From Nonomuraea jiangxiensis (GTDB lineage Bacteria > Actinomycetota > Actinomycetes > Streptosporangiales > Streptosporangiaceae), in contig NZ_FNDJ01000047.1 in the NCBI RefSeq assembly GCF_900099965.1, forward strand, positions 1 through 57,315: 57,315 nucleotides of DNA, given 5' to 3'. Below, piece after piece: positions 32,590 to 41,409 of this stretch. Each line of letters starts with the position of its first letter. Within the stretch, counting starts at the first letter, position 1. Below the pieces are notes generated by a model that did not search any database, had not been told where the DNA came from, and saw nothing but the letters and a program-made list of their open reading frames with translations. Made by a program: the position numbers and the translations under genes.

Positions 32590-33791
32590 AGGGCGTCATC
32601 GTGGTCGGCGCGGGCCCCGCGGGCCTGACCGCGGCGCTCTCGCTGGCCAGGGCCGGGATCCCGGTCACCGTGCTGGAGCGGGAGAACGAGCTGCCGCGGC
32701 AGGCGCGGGCCTGCACCTTCCACCCGGCCACCCTCGACCTGCTGGACGACCTCGGCGTGGCCTCCAGGCTGGTGGCCAAGGGCCGGGTCGTCGACCGGGT
32801 GCAGTGGCGCGACCGCTCCGGGATCGTGCTGGCCGAGATGGGCATGAACCGGCTGGACGGCCTGACCAAGCATCCGTTCCGGATCCACGCCGACCAGACG
32901 TCGCTGACCCCGCTGCTGCTGTCAGCCCTGAGCGTCTACCCGGACGTGGACGTGCGGTTCGGCACCCATGTGGACGGCGTGGCCGAAGGCGGCACAGGGA
33001 TCCGGGTCCGCGTCGGCCACACCTGGACGCGGGCCCGGTACATGATCGCCGCCGACGGCGCCCACAGCACGGTACGCGGTTCGCTGGGGCTGCCGTTCCC
33101 CCGGTCCGCGTATCCGACGCAGGCGCTGCGGGTGTTCACCGACTCACCGCTCGACCGGCTGCTGCCGAGCCTGGCGCCGCTGACGTACGTACGGGACGTG
33201 CAGCAGTCGTGCACCCTGCTCGCGCTGCCGGACCACTGGCGGATCATCTTCAAGATCCCGTGTGACGCGCACGAGCCGCTGTCGCCGCCGAACCTGTCCC
33301 TGCTGGTCCGCCGGACCCTGCCGGGGGCCAGCGAGCCCATCCACGTGACGGGCGCCGACCGGTTCGGGCTGTCACGGGGGGTGCTGACGTCGTACCGGTG
33401 CGGGCGGGTGCTGTTCGTGGGCGACGCCGCGCACCTGACCTCCACGGTCGGCGGGCTCAACATGAACGCGGGCATCCACGACGCCGTCGAGGTCGGGCAG
33501 GTGATCGCGGCCGTGATCGGCGGCTACGCCCCGCCCACCGCGCTGGAGGCGTGGGCCTGGCGGCGGCGCTCGGTGCTGCTGCAACGGGTGGTCCCCAAGG
33601 GCGAGACGCGGCTGGTGGGCGTGCGCGAGCGCGACAGCGCCAGGCTGGCCGCGGCCATGGCCGGGCTGCGGGCCATCGCCGGGGACCCCGACGCGACCCG
33701 GGCCTACCTGGCCCAGGCGTCGCTGCTGGACACGGTCGCCCACTCCGGCGGACCCCCTTCCGCCGGGCCCGATCCCGTCGGGAGGTCCTGA
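32586..33791 (+). CDS. FAD-dependent monooxygenase (PHBH-fold aromatic hydroxylase type)
   Basis: A 401-residue flavoprotein. The FAD site GAGPAG is at 8-13, the ribityl-binding motif GDAAH is near 279 with the following LTSTVGGLNMNAGIHDA, and the DG motif is in IAADGAHSTVR near 150. This is the p-hydroxybenzoate-hydroxylase fold that hydroxylates aromatic rings using NAD(P)H and oxygen. The ring substrate is unknown. It is translationally coupled to the racemase/isomerase-like gene by a 4-bp overlap, so the two probably act in one pathway, catabolic or biosynthetic. The stop is followed by 49 bp before the ECF sigma-like gene. Confidence 0.88.
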   Translation: MKGVIVVGAGPAGLTAALSLARAGIPVTVLERENELPRQARACTFHPATLDLLDDLGVASRLVAKGRVVDRVQWRDRSGIVLAEMGMNRLDGLTKHPFRIHADQTSLTPLLLSALSVYPDVDVRFGTHVDGVAEGGTGIRVRVGHTWTRARYMIAADGAHSTVRGSLGLPFPRSAYPTQALRVFTDSPLDRLLPSLAPLTYVRDVQQSCTLLALPDHWRIIFKIPCDAHEPLSPPNLSLLVRRTLPGASEPIHVTGADRFGLSRGVLTSYRCGRVLFVGDAAHLTSTVGGLNMNAGIHDAVEVGQVIAAVIGGYAPPTALEAWAWRRRSVLLQRVVPKGETRLVGVRERDSARLAAAMAGLRAIAGDPDATRAYLAQASLLDTVAHSGGPPSAGPDPVGRS

Positions 33792-33840
33792 CCTGACGTC
33801 ACCGCGATCCGCGTATCGACCAGAGGAGGTGTGAAGCCAG

Positions 33841-35769
33841 ATGTGGCGAACCCTGTCCGACGACGCGCGCCAGGCCGTCCGCGGCCTGTGCGACAAGCAC
33901 GGAGCCCGCCTCTACGACTACTGCCGCACCGAGCTCGCCGCCGGCGATGCCGAGCAGGCGGTCGCCGGCGCCATGCTGACGGCGCACCTGTACGCGGAGC
34001 GCATGCCGGATCCCGCCCTGCGGCGGGCCTGGCTCTACGGGGTGGCCAGGGCGCACCGGGCGTTCGTGGCCAAGCCCGCGAGCATCGGCTCGTGGTCGCG
34101 CCCCGGCCGCATGTCGGAGCTGCTGCCCGAGGCCCTGATGTCCCTGGAGCGCCCCCAGCGGGAGCTGCTCGACCTGTCCGTACGGCACGGCCTGGCCGAC
34201 GCCGAGCTGGCCACGATCTTCGAGCTGCCCCCGGCCGAGGTGCGCTCCATCGTGGCCAAGGCCGCGGCCGCCCTGGAGGAGTGGTTCGCCGCGGTCATCG
34301 CCGCGCGCGGCCGCGACGGGTGCCCCGACCTGATGGCCCGGGTGGCGGACTGGGTCCGGGCCCCCGGCAGGCGGGCCAGGGCCAGGATCGGCCGCCACAT
34401 CCACTCCTGCCCGACCTGCCGGGCGGCGCCCAGGACGATGACGGCGGCCGCGCTGCTGCGCCGCCTGCCGATCGCGACGCTGCCCGGCACACTGCCCAAC
34501 CGGCTGACGCTGGCGCAGCCGCTGCCCGGAGAGGGACCCCTCTGGCGGGCGGACGGCTTCCCGGTGCAGGCACGCACACTGGTGGAGACGGGTCCTGCGC
34601 CTGTCCCGCCGGTCGCCGACGTCACGCCGTCCGCCCAGGTCGCCGACCCCACGACGGCGACCTCGGGAAAGCCCTGGTCGGCGGCGGGCGCGGCTGCCGC
34701 CGACCAGGAGCATCCCGCCGCTGCGGGCAACCGGCAGCCGCCGCTCGCGGCCCCCGTCGACTTGCCTCCCACGACCGCCGCCGACCAGCAGCTCGCGGCT
34801 CCGGCGGCACGCGGGCGGCATCCGTTCGCCCCGCCCAGCCGGACGCGAGCCCTGCGCGCCACCGGCCCAGGCGCCCACAGCGACAGGCTCGTCTACAGCA
34901 CGACCCTCAAGGGCGAGAGCAACGGCACGCACAGCACGGGGGCGATCATCCGCTACGGCGGCGTCCCCCTGACCGATCTCGACCGGCTGTCCGGCTCGGA
35001 CGGTGTCCAGGAGTTCTGGCGCGACCGGCCCGACGACGACGATGCCGAGGCCGGGGCGCCGATCAGGACCGTGGCCAGGCTCGGGCTGATCGTCGGTGTC
35101 GGGCTGCTGGTGGCGGGCCTGATCTGGGCCATCATGAACTCCAGCCGGCAGCCGGCCATGATCACCAAGGCCGCCGCCGCCGCGGAGCCGACGGCCCTGT
35201 CAGCGAAGCCGACCGCGTTGTCAGTGGAGCCGACGGCCCTGACGGTGGAGCCGACCGCGCTGTCGCGGGAGCTCGCGGCGCCCTCCAGGGAGTCGGCCGT
35301 GCCGGCGAAGGAGCCGCCGCGCGGGGCGGCGTCGGTGGCGACCGCCGGGTCCGGCCTGGAACGGATGACCAGGGCGGCCGAGCTGCCGCGACCGAAGCCG
35401 CCGGTGGCGAGGTTGACGCCGGCGTCAGTGTGGCTGGGTGCGGAGCGTACCGGGTCGTTCTCGCTGTCGTGCACGGGCCGCTGCGCGATCGTCTCGGCCA
35501 CCGCCACGAACGGCATCGCGGTGTCCCACACGACCTTCAGGGTGAGCGCCCCCGTCCCCCGGAACGGGTGCGAGACGCGGGTGGAGCGCGGGCGGATCAT
35601 CCTGCGGTGGACCGGCCGGACCACCGGCGACGGCACCCGCACCGGCGGGACCACGCCCGGCAAGGGCACCCTGACCATGAACCTGTCCTGGGCCGCGGCC
35701 CTGGACGGCGACAGCGGCTCGCGCACGCTCGAGTCGGGGCGTCGCGTCCACCGTAGCGGGTGCGAGTAG
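33841..35769 (+). CDS. Membrane-tethered ECF sigma-factor-like protein with internal zinc-binding anti-sigma motif
   Basis: A 642-residue multi-domain protein. Residues 1-150 resemble sigma regions 2 and 4 (a LYDYCRTELAAGDAEQAV segment, then PQRELLDLSVRHGLADAELATIFELPPAEVRSIVAKA). His186, Cys190 and Cys193 form HxxxCxxC, the ZAS motif of zinc-dependent anti-sigma factors. A Pro/Ala-rich linker follows, then one membrane helix (about 414-436), four 7-residue EPTALS-type repeats (449-476), and an extracytoplasmic Cys-containing domain. This order recalls the ECF53-like sigma factors with C-terminal membrane and sugar-binding domains. It may be released by proteolysis or act as a receptor. AGGAGGT lies 10 bases before the ATG. 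Confidence 0.8.
   Translation: MWRTLSDDARQAVRGLCDKHGARLYDYCRTELAAGDAEQAVAGAMLTAHLYAERMPDPALRRAWLYGVARAHRAFVAKPASIGSWSRPGRMSELLPEALMSLERPQRELLDLSVRHGLADAELATIFELPPAEVRSIVAKAAAALEEWFAAVIAARGRDGCPDLMARVADWVRAPGRRARARIGRHIHSCPTCRAAPRTMTAAALLRRLPIATLPGTLPNRLTLAQPLPGEGPLWRADGFPVQARTLVETGPAPVPPVADVTPSAQVADPTTATSGKPWSAAGAAAADQEHPAAAGNRQPPLAAPVDLPPTTAADQQLAAPAARGRHPFAPPSRTRALRATGPGAHSDRLVYSTTLKGESNGTHSTGAIIRYGGVPLTDLDRLSGSDGVQEFWRDRPDDDDAEAGAPIRTVARLGLIVGVGLLVAGLIWAIMNSSRQPAMITKAAAAAEPTALSAKPTALSVEPTALTVEPTALSRELAAPSRESAVPAKEPPRGAASVATAGSGLERMTRAAELPRPKPPVARLTPASVWLGAERTGSFSLSCTGRCAIVSATATNGIAVSHTTFRVSAPVPRNGCETRVERGRIILRWTGRTTGDGTRTGGTTPGKGTLTMNLSWAAALDGDSGSRTLESGRRVHRSGCE
35185..35268 (+). repeat. 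Four 21-bp tandem coding repeats (EPTALSx)
   Basis: Four in-frame 21-bp units code for EPTALSA, KPTALSV, EPTALTV and EPTALSR, just outside the membrane helix of the ECF-like protein. The unit number is likely to vary between strains; the repeat probably serves as a spacer or stalk. Confidence 0.8.
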
Positions 35770-35771
35770 GC

Positions 35772-35800
35772 GGCCTTGGGCCCGCGCGGGGCCCAAGGCC
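35772..35800. terminator. Strong bidirectional terminator
   Basis: GGCCTTGGGCCC (35772-35783) and GGGCCCAAGGCC (35789-35800) are perfect 12-bp arms with a 5-base loop, lying between the converging ECF-like (stop 35769) and S15 peptidase (stop 35813) genes. Confidence 0.75.
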
Positions 35801-35812
35801 GATCGGACGGGT

Positions 35813-37747
35813 TTAGAAGAAGTGGAACCCGGGCTCGGGCTCAGGCAGCTCGACCCGGTCGGGACCGCGGAACTTGGCCGCGTCCTGCGGCACGTCGGCC
35901 TCGGCCAGCGGCGTACCGAGCACGAACGGGAGCGTGACGCTGGACTTGGCCAGGTCGACGGTCACGTTGGCGCCGGTGCCGGTCTCATCGCTGTAGGTGG
36001 AGTCGGTGCCCGCGATCACCAGGCCGATCCGGTGGCCCTTCCTGAAGGTGTAGTCCTGCGGCAGCGTCAGCCACTCGACCTTGCCGTACGTGCCCACCGG
36101 CAGCGGCTTGGCCTGGCTGAGCGAGTCGCGGTTCTGCACGTCGATCCAGCCGCGGGCGACGATCTCCAGCGGGCGGGTGGCCACGTTCGTGACGACCTTG
36201 CGGTAGCAACCGTCGTCGGCCGCGGTGCTCTCCCCGTGGCAGTCCTCCTCGGTGAGCGTGGTGATGCCCTGGCCGCGACGCCAGTCGACGCGGGTGGCCT
36301 CGCCGAAGTCGACGAGCAGGGCGGTCAGGTTGGAGGTGGGCTTGTCCAGCTTGACCCGCAGGTCGGCGGTGGGCGTGCCGGACAGGCGCAGGTCGAGCGG
36401 GAGCTCGCCGGTGGTGAACGCGACCCGGCCCGGGTTGGCCGTGCCGACGTCGGCGACCATGTCGTTCTCGCTCATGTCCACGTCGGTGAAGGAGGCGGTG
36501 CTGTTCTTCTTCGCGGGCTTGAGGCCGAGCGAGCCGTCGGGCGCGGGGCGCAGCGACGCCTTGGCGGCGAACGGCGCCGGCCAGTCGCGCTGGGTGATCC
36601 ACTGCGCCGGGCCGATCTCGACGTCCGCGCGGGGCTCGTTCATGATCCCGTTGCGTACGCCGTGCAGCCAGTAGTCGAACCAGCGGTGCAGGGTGTCCAC
36701 CCACAGGTCCCGGCGGCCCTCGAAGTCGAACGGGTCCACGTGCTGGGTCTGGCCGACCCAGATCTTGCGCGGCACGTGCCGGTCGGCCAGCTCCTTCCAC
36801 CAGGCGGAGAAGTTGTCCGGCTTGACGTTGAGGTCGTTGACGGTGTGGACGACGAAGACGCTGGCCCGGACCTTGGAGACGTCGCCGAGCAGGCCGTCGA
36901 TGTAGTCGCGCTCGGCCCAGAACCGGTTGTAGTCGCCGGTGGCGTCGCCGTCCTCGGCGTGCAGCTGGTCGCGTACCTGCTGGCACTTGGCGTCGGGGTC
37001 GGTGTCGACGGCGTTGGTGAGGAACCGGACGTAGTCGTAGTTGTAGATCACGCCGTTGGAGCGCTGGTACTTGTACCAGGAGCTGATGGCCGAGATCGGG
37101 ACGATCGTCTCCAGGCCCTTCACGCCGGTGGCGGCCACGGCGTTGGCCAGCGTGCCGTCGTACGACTTGCCGATCATGGCGGACTTGCCGGTGGTCCAGT
37201 CGGCCACGGCGGCGGTGCCGTCCGCCTTGTAGCCCTTGGCGCGGCCGTTCAGCCAGTCGATGACGGCCTTGCCGCCCAGTACGTCGGCCTTGCCGCCCAT
37301 GTCCGGGCAGCCGTCGGATCGGGTGGTGCCGAGCATGTCCACGTTGAGGACGGCGTAGCCACGGGGCACGAAGTAGTTGTCGTAGAAGAGCGGAAATTTC
37401 GTGACATTTCCGGCTTCGTCGTAAACCTTGCGCTCTGCCTCGTTGCCACGGCCCGAGTTGTCGTAGTACGGGCTCTCATCGATGATCACCGGCACCTTGA
37501 GCCGCGGACCGGACTCCTTGGGCCTGATGATGTCCACGCGTACGCGGTCGAGCCTGCCGTCGAGGTCGCTGTCCACGGTGGACTCGACGTACACGTGCTC
37601 GCGGATCGCGTCCGCGTACGAGAAGACCGGCTGTGTTCGGCCGTTCTCGACAGTGATGCCCGGTCCGACGGCCGCTGCCGCCTGGGCCGGGGTCGCCACC
37701 GCCAGGGTGAGGGCGATGGCGACGAGGGTCGGGCGTAATTGTGACAC
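35813..37747 (-). CDS. Secreted Xaa-Pro dipeptidyl-peptidase (S15/CocE family)
   Basis: A 644-residue exported serine peptidase. The signal peptide covers residues 1-24 (PTLVAIALTLAVATPAQAA). The alpha/beta-hydrolase core has the nucleophile in GKSYDGT near residue 195, the Asp in HTVNDLNVKPDN near 320, and the His in GQTQHVDP near 350, matching the S15 triad. A C-terminal jelly-roll domain of about 230 residues (from ADLRVKLDKP to the end) completes the X-Pro peptidase layout. It removes Xaa-Pro dipeptides outside the cell. The GTG start has GGAGG about 9 bases upstream. It is divergent from the ADP-ribosylglycohydrolase gene. Confidence 0.93.
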   Translation of the reverse strand: MSQLRPTLVAIALTLAVATPAQAAAAVGPGITVENGRTQPVFSYADAIREHVYVESTVDSDLDGRLDRVRVDIIRPKESGPRLKVPVIIDESPYYDNSGRGNEAERKVYDEAGNVTKFPLFYDNYFVPRGYAVLNVDMLGTTRSDGCPDMGGKADVLGGKAVIDWLNGRAKGYKADGTAAVADWTTGKSAMIGKSYDGTLANAVAATGVKGLETIVPISAISSWYKYQRSNGVIYNYDYVRFLTNAVDTDPDAKCQQVRDQLHAEDGDATGDYNRFWAERDYIDGLLGDVSKVRASVFVVHTVNDLNVKPDNFSAWWKELADRHVPRKIWVGQTQHVDPFDFEGRRDLWVDTLHRWFDYWLHGVRNGIMNEPRADVEIGPAQWITQRDWPAPFAAKASLRPAPDGSLGLKPAKKNSTASFTDVDMSENDMVADVGTANPGRVAFTTGELPLDLRLSGTPTADLRVKLDKPTSNLTALLVDFGEATRVDWRRGQGITTLTEEDCHGESTAADDGCYRKVVTNVATRPLEIVARGWIDVQNRDSLSQAKPLPVGTYGKVEWLTLPQDYTFRKGHRIGLVIAGTDSTYSDETGTGANVTVDLAKSSVTLPFVLGTPLAEADVPQDAAKFRGPDRVELPEPEPGFHFF

Positions 37748-37821
37748 GCGTGACCTCCGTGATTTATAGCGAAATTAGACGAAATCTTTCAGACGGGCCG
37801 GGACCTGGCAAGATCCCACCC

Positions 37822-38847
37822 ATGGATGTTCTCGACCGAGTCCGGGGCTGCCTTCTCGGCGGCGCGATCGGCGACGCCCTGGGCGCGCCGATCGAGTTCC
37901 TGTCGCTGCGGCAGATCCGCCGCGATCACGGCGAGCAGGGCCTTTCCGGATATGCCACGACCTGGCGGGGCCGGAGCGCCCTCGTCACTGACGACACCCA
38001 GATGACTCTGTTCACTCTGGAGGGTCTGCTCAACAGCCGCCCCACCCAAACCGGCGCGGCTCACCAGGACGGCGGCACGACGACTGCGGCGGTCCGGGAG
38101 GCGTACCTGCGCTGGCTGGACACCCAGGAGCACAGCGCTCCCCCGCCCGCCGACCGTCCCCACCGCACCGGGCGGCTGCGCGAGGAGGGCTGGCTGTACT
38201 CGCGGCGGGCGCCGGGCAACGCGTGCCTGTCGGGGCTGCGCCGGCCGTTCCCCGGACCGTCGCCGCTGGGCCGGCCGGGTCCGGTGAACCCCGACTCGAA
38301 GGGCTGCGGCACGGTGATGCGCTCGGCGCCGTTCGGCCTGGTGACGACGGACGCGCGGGCGGCGTTCGAGACGGCGGCGGCCTGCGCGCAGATCACGCAC
38401 GGGCACCCGACCGGCTACCTGGCCGCCGGGGCGTTCGCGGCCGTCGTCGCCGGCCTGATGGCCGGTGCGGCCCTGGAACCCGCCGTCCTGCGGGCCCTGG
38501 AGCTGCTGGCCGCCTGCCCGGCGCACGAGGAGACCTCCACCGCCCTGGACGCCGCCGTGAAGCTGGCGGCGCAGGGCGCGCCCACGCCGGAGCGGGTCGA
38601 GTCCCTCGGCGGGGCCTGGGTGGCCGAGGAGGCGCTGGCCATCGGCGTCTACTGCGCCCTGGCCGAGCCCTCCGTCGAGCGGGCGCTGCTGCTGTCGGTG
38701 AACCATTCCGGGGACAGCGACTCGACCGGCTCGGTGTGCGGCAACCTCCTGGGCGCCCTGCACGGGGCCGCCGCCCTGCCCGCCGCCTGGCTCGCGCCGT
38801 TGGAGGGCCGCGAGACGATCGAGCGCCTGGCCGCCGAGCTGGCCTGA
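37822..38847 (+). CDS. ADP-ribosylglycohydrolase family protein
   Basis: A 341-residue protein of the DraG/ARH family. The metal-binding residues are visible: GGAIGDALGAPIEF near the start, TDDTQMT near 59, and the paired Asp in HSGDSDSTGSV near 298. They bind two Mg2+ or Mn2+ that activate water to remove ADP-ribose from proteins or small molecules. A P-rich insertion (about 105-145) before the LRRPFPG segment is longer than in DraG. The ATG at 37822 begins exactly at the family start (MDVLDRVRGCLLGGA); no ribosome site is seen. No ADP-ribosyltransferase gene is adjacent, so the target is unknown. Confidence 0.92.
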   Translation: MDVLDRVRGCLLGGAIGDALGAPIEFLSLRQIRRDHGEQGLSGYATTWRGRSALVTDDTQMTLFTLEGLLNSRPTQTGAAHQDGGTTTAAVREAYLRWLDTQEHSAPPPADRPHRTGRLREEGWLYSRRAPGNACLSGLRRPFPGPSPLGRPGPVNPDSKGCGTVMRSAPFGLVTTDARAAFETAAACAQITHGHPTGYLAAGAFAAVVAGLMAGAALEPAVLRALELLAACPAHEETSTALDAAVKLAAQGAPTPERVESLGGAWVAEEALAIGVYCALAEPSVERALLLSVNHSGDSDSTGSVCGNLLGALHGAAALPAAWLAPLEGRETIERLAAELA

Positions 38848-38974
38848 CGCCACGGACGGTCCCGGGTCACGGGCCGTCATCGGCTGGAGATCGCATCGTT
38901 ACGTGGCGTGGTCCCCGGTCGGAGGGGTGCCAGAGTCTAGGGTGGATGTGCTCCAGCCGATGAGAAGAGGGTGC

Positions 38975-39634
38975 ATGCGAAACGTCGCTCGGACCTCGCT
39001 CGTTGACGCCGCCATCGACGAGCTCCGCCGGGAGATCGCCAACGGGGTGTGGCCGGTCGGCACGAAGATCCCGTCGGAGAGCCGGCTCGCGGAGAGCCTG
39101 GGCATGAGCAGGCTGTCCGTACGCGAGGCGGTGCGCGTCCTGGCCCACGCCGGCCTGCTGCACACCCGCCAGGGCGACGGCACCTACGTGACCGCCACCG
39201 ACGAGTCCAGGGTCGCCCTGCGCAGGCGGCTCGACACGGCGGCCGCCATGGACATCGTCGACGTGCGCCGCGGGCTCGACCTCGTGGCCGCGCGGCTGGC
39301 GGCGGCCCGGCGCACCGAGGAGGACCTGGCGGCGCTGCGGGACACGCTGGCCCGCAGGGACGCGGCGGGGCGGGCGGGTGACCTCGACGGGTTCGCGGAC
39401 GCCGACGTGGACTTCCACCTGCTGGTCGCCGACGCGGCGCACAACCCGCTGCTCGCCGACCTCTACCGCAGCATGAGCGACGCCCTGCGCGACGCCGTCC
39501 GCGACCAGGAGCAGGCGGCACTGGCCCCGGACAGCTCGCACGACGACCTGCTGCGCGCGATCGAGGACGGCGACGCGGCCCGGGCGGTCGCGGTGTCCAT
39601 GGCCATCCTGGACCAGCAGCAGTTGGATCTCTGA
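38975..39634 (+). CDS. FadR-type GntR-family transcriptional regulator
   Basis: A 219-residue regulator. Residues 1-75 are the GntR winged helix (IANGVWPVGTKIPSESRLAE, MSRLSVREAVRVLAHAGLL, RQGDGTYV). The C-terminal part is the all-helical FCD ligand-binding domain, with the metal-binding His/Asp pattern in DVDFHLLVADAAHNPLL. It probably senses a small organic acid. The ATG at 38975 follows GAGGG by 6 bases; an earlier ATG at 38960 overlaps that site. No obvious target gene is adjacent on the same strand. Confidence 0.92.
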   Translation: MRNVARTSLVDAAIDELRREIANGVWPVGTKIPSESRLAESLGMSRLSVREAVRVLAHAGLLHTRQGDGTYVTATDESRVALRRRLDTAAAMDIVDVRRGLDLVAARLAAARRTEEDLAALRDTLARRDAAGRAGDLDGFADADVDFHLLVADAAHNPLLADLYRSMSDALRDAVRDQEQAALAPDSSHDDLLRAIEDGDAARAVAVSMAILDQQQLDL

Positions 39635-39790
39635 CCCCCACCCACCCGACCTCACCGACCATGGCCTGCCAAGGTCGCCCGGGATAGCCGGGGTGGTGCT
39701 TGCCGGGTCGTGCGGGGGGAGCCGGGGTGGGCCGCGACGCGGGCCGCTCGGGAAAGGGGGCGTCGCAGGCGCACCCCGGCAGTCCGGGAG

Positions 39791-39820
39791 CGGCGCGCCG
39801 GCCCCCGCGACGGCGCGCCG
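39791..39820 (-). terminator. Repeated palindrome after the exported-protein gene
   Basis: The 10-bp palindrome CGGCGCGCCG occurs at 39791-39800 and 39811-39820, so the two copies can pair around a 10-base loop. It starts 6 bases after the stop of the minus-strand gene at 39827. Confidence 0.55.
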
Positions 39821-39826
39821 GGTCGT

Positions 39827-40615
39827 CTACCGCGAGCTGACGATCGTGTCCGCGGACTCGTCCACCGGCGGGTCCGGCTCGTCCTCCCCCCGGCGCGGCA
39901 GGCCCCGCGAGGTCAGCGCGGGCAGCAACCGCAGGGCCGCCACCGCGAGCAGCGCGCCACCGGCCACGGCGATCAGCAACGTGTACGCCGGCACCCCGCC
40001 GGAGTCCCGCCCCGCGTCACCGGCCGGGGCCTCGGCCTGGGGCGCGGGTGCCCCGCCCTGGACCGGCTGCCCCTGCGCCTGGGTCTGCGGCGCGGCCGTG
40101 GGGGTCGCCGCCCCCGCCGTGGCGGGCGCCTTGCCGGGAGGGAAACCCGGCGGGCGTACGGCACCCCAGTAGTCCTTCCCGTCCGCCGGGACGCCCATGA
40201 CGATGTCCGGGCGCACCGGGTTGACCTTGAGGGCCCCGGGAACGGTGAGCGTGCCCACCTCGTACGGCTCGAAGATGCCCTGGATGCCCTCCACCTTCCA
40301 CTCCCCGGCGGGCACGACCACCGACGTGGCGTAGTGGCCGGCCTCGGGCAGCGCCGTGCCGTCGAACGTCAGGCTCTTCCCGTCCTCCCCGGTGAGCCGC
40401 AGCGCGACAGGGCCGAGGTCCCCCTCGTACGGGTGGGACCCGTGCTGGAGCACCCAGAACCCCAGCGCGTACGACTTCCCGCCCTCGAACGCCCGCGGCG
40501 GCGGATCCATGTAGGTCACCGCCCAGTTGCCCATCGCGGCAGCGGGAACACCCCCGCCGACCAGCGCCATCACAGCGGCCGTCACTATGGCCAGAACAGC
40601 CGGAATCCTCTTCAT
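39827..40615 (-). CDS. Exported, membrane-anchored protein of unknown function
   Basis: A 262-residue protein with a signal peptide (1-26, RIPAVLAIVTAAVMALVGGG, cut near PAAA), a beta-rich extracellular domain (about 30-145), a Pro/Ala/Gln-rich linker (150-200), one C-terminal membrane helix (about 210-230) and a short cytoplasmic tail ending in acidic residues. The domain WAVTYMDPPPRAFEGGKSYALGFWVLQHG resembles copper-homeostasis CopC/YtkA/FixH-like beta proteins, but no metal ligands are certain. No sortase signal is present. GGAGG 7 bases before the ATG is a clear ribosome site. Located downstream of the methyltransferase gene on the same strand, 60 bp apart. Confidence 0.75.
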   Translation of the reverse strand: MKRIPAVLAIVTAAVMALVGGGVPAAAMGNWAVTYMDPPPRAFEGGKSYALGFWVLQHGSHPYEGDLGPVALRLTGEDGKSLTFDGTALPEAGHYATSVVVPAGEWKVEGIQGIFEPYEVGTLTVPGALKVNPVRPDIVMGVPADGKDYWGAVRPPGFPPGKAPATAGAATPTAAPQTQAQGQPVQGGAPAPQAEAPAGDAGRDSGGVPAYTLLIAVAGGALLAVAALRLLPALTSRGLPRRGEDEPDPPVDESADTIVSSR

Positions 40616-40675
40616 CGGACCACCTCCGATGTAGATACACCGCCGATCCCACCCAGGTTCCCGGACGGCGACCGG

Positions 40676-41320
40676 TCAGCCGGCAGGGTTGCGGGCGCGG
40701 CCCAGAATGTGGGCCATGGCCGGTGCCGAGGGAGCCGCCCTGAAGGAGAAGCGCTCACACTCCTCGATCACCAGCCCGCTCTCGGTGATGGCCCGCTCGG
40801 TGTCCCGGTTGGGCCGGCAGTCCCCGGCCACCCGTCGCCACAACGGCGTGACCAGGTCTTGCGCCAGCCCGGCCAGCCGGTTCCGCGACCGTACGTGCTC
40901 GTAGAAGCGCAGCTCCCCACCGGCCTTCAGCACCCGCCGTACCTCGGCGAGCACCGCGCGCTGGTCCGGCACCGAACACAGCACCAGCGACACCACGGCG
41001 ACGTCGAACCCGCCGTCCTCGCCCGGCAGTGCCCCGCCGTGCCCGGCCACCACCCGTACCGGCACCCGTGCCCCCGTCGCGGCCCGCTCAGCCAGGGCCC
41101 GCAGCCGGTCCTCGGGCTCGACGGCGACGACCTCGCGCACGCCGGGCGGGTAGTGCGCGAAGTTCATCCCGTTGCCCGCGCCGATCTCCACCACCCGGCC
41201 CGACAGCCCGGCCAGCAGCCGCCGCCGGTGCTCGGCGGTTCCCCTGAGCTCGGCCTGCACGCTCAGCCGCTCGTACATGCGGGCGAAGCGTGGGTGCTGG
41301 AATCCCGACAAGTCCGCCAT
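40676..41320 (-). CDS. Class I SAM-dependent methyltransferase (Methyltransf_11)
   Basis: A 214-residue methyltransferase. SAM motif I is VVEIGAGNGMNF near residue 45, motif II acidic end VVAVEPED near 67, motif III DVAVVSLVLCSVPDQ near 108, and LRFYEHVRS. The sequence resembles the UbiE/MenG and phosphatidylethanolamine methyltransferase-like group of small methyltransferases (HPRFARMYERLS at the N-terminus is typical). The substrate cannot be read. TAGCCT 6 bases before the ATG suggests a leaderless transcript. It precedes the exported-protein gene. Confidence 0.88.
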   Translation of the reverse strand: MADLSGFQHPRFARMYERLSVQAELRGTAEHRRRLLAGLSGRVVEIGAGNGMNFAHYPPGVREVVAVEPEDRLRALAERAATGARVPVRVVAGHGGALPGEDGGFDVAVVSLVLCSVPDQRAVLAEVRRVLKAGGELRFYEHVRSRNRLAGLAQDLVTPLWRRVAGDCRPNRDTERAITESGLVIEECERFSFRAAPSAPAMAHILGRARNPAG

Positions 41321-41354
41321 AATTCGAGGCTACGGCCCGCCCCCACGCAAAGAC

Positions 41355-41387
41355 GCCGCCGCCCGGCAGGTCATGCCGGACGACGGC
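41355..41387 (-). terminator. Hairpin terminator after the lipoprotein gene
   Basis: GCCGCCGCCCGGCA (41355-41368) and TGCCGGACGACGGC (41374-41387) form 14-bp arms with two G-U pairs and a 5-base loop, 23 bases past the lipoprotein stop. Confidence 0.6.
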
Positions 41388-41409
41388 GCCCCGCCCCGTG
41401 GAACGGCCG

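Noticed and set aside
33831..35756. Frame of 641 codons overlapping the ECF-like gene in another phase
   Set aside because: Arg/Gly/Pro-rich shadow; the ECF-like frame has sigma-like motifs and a membrane helix.
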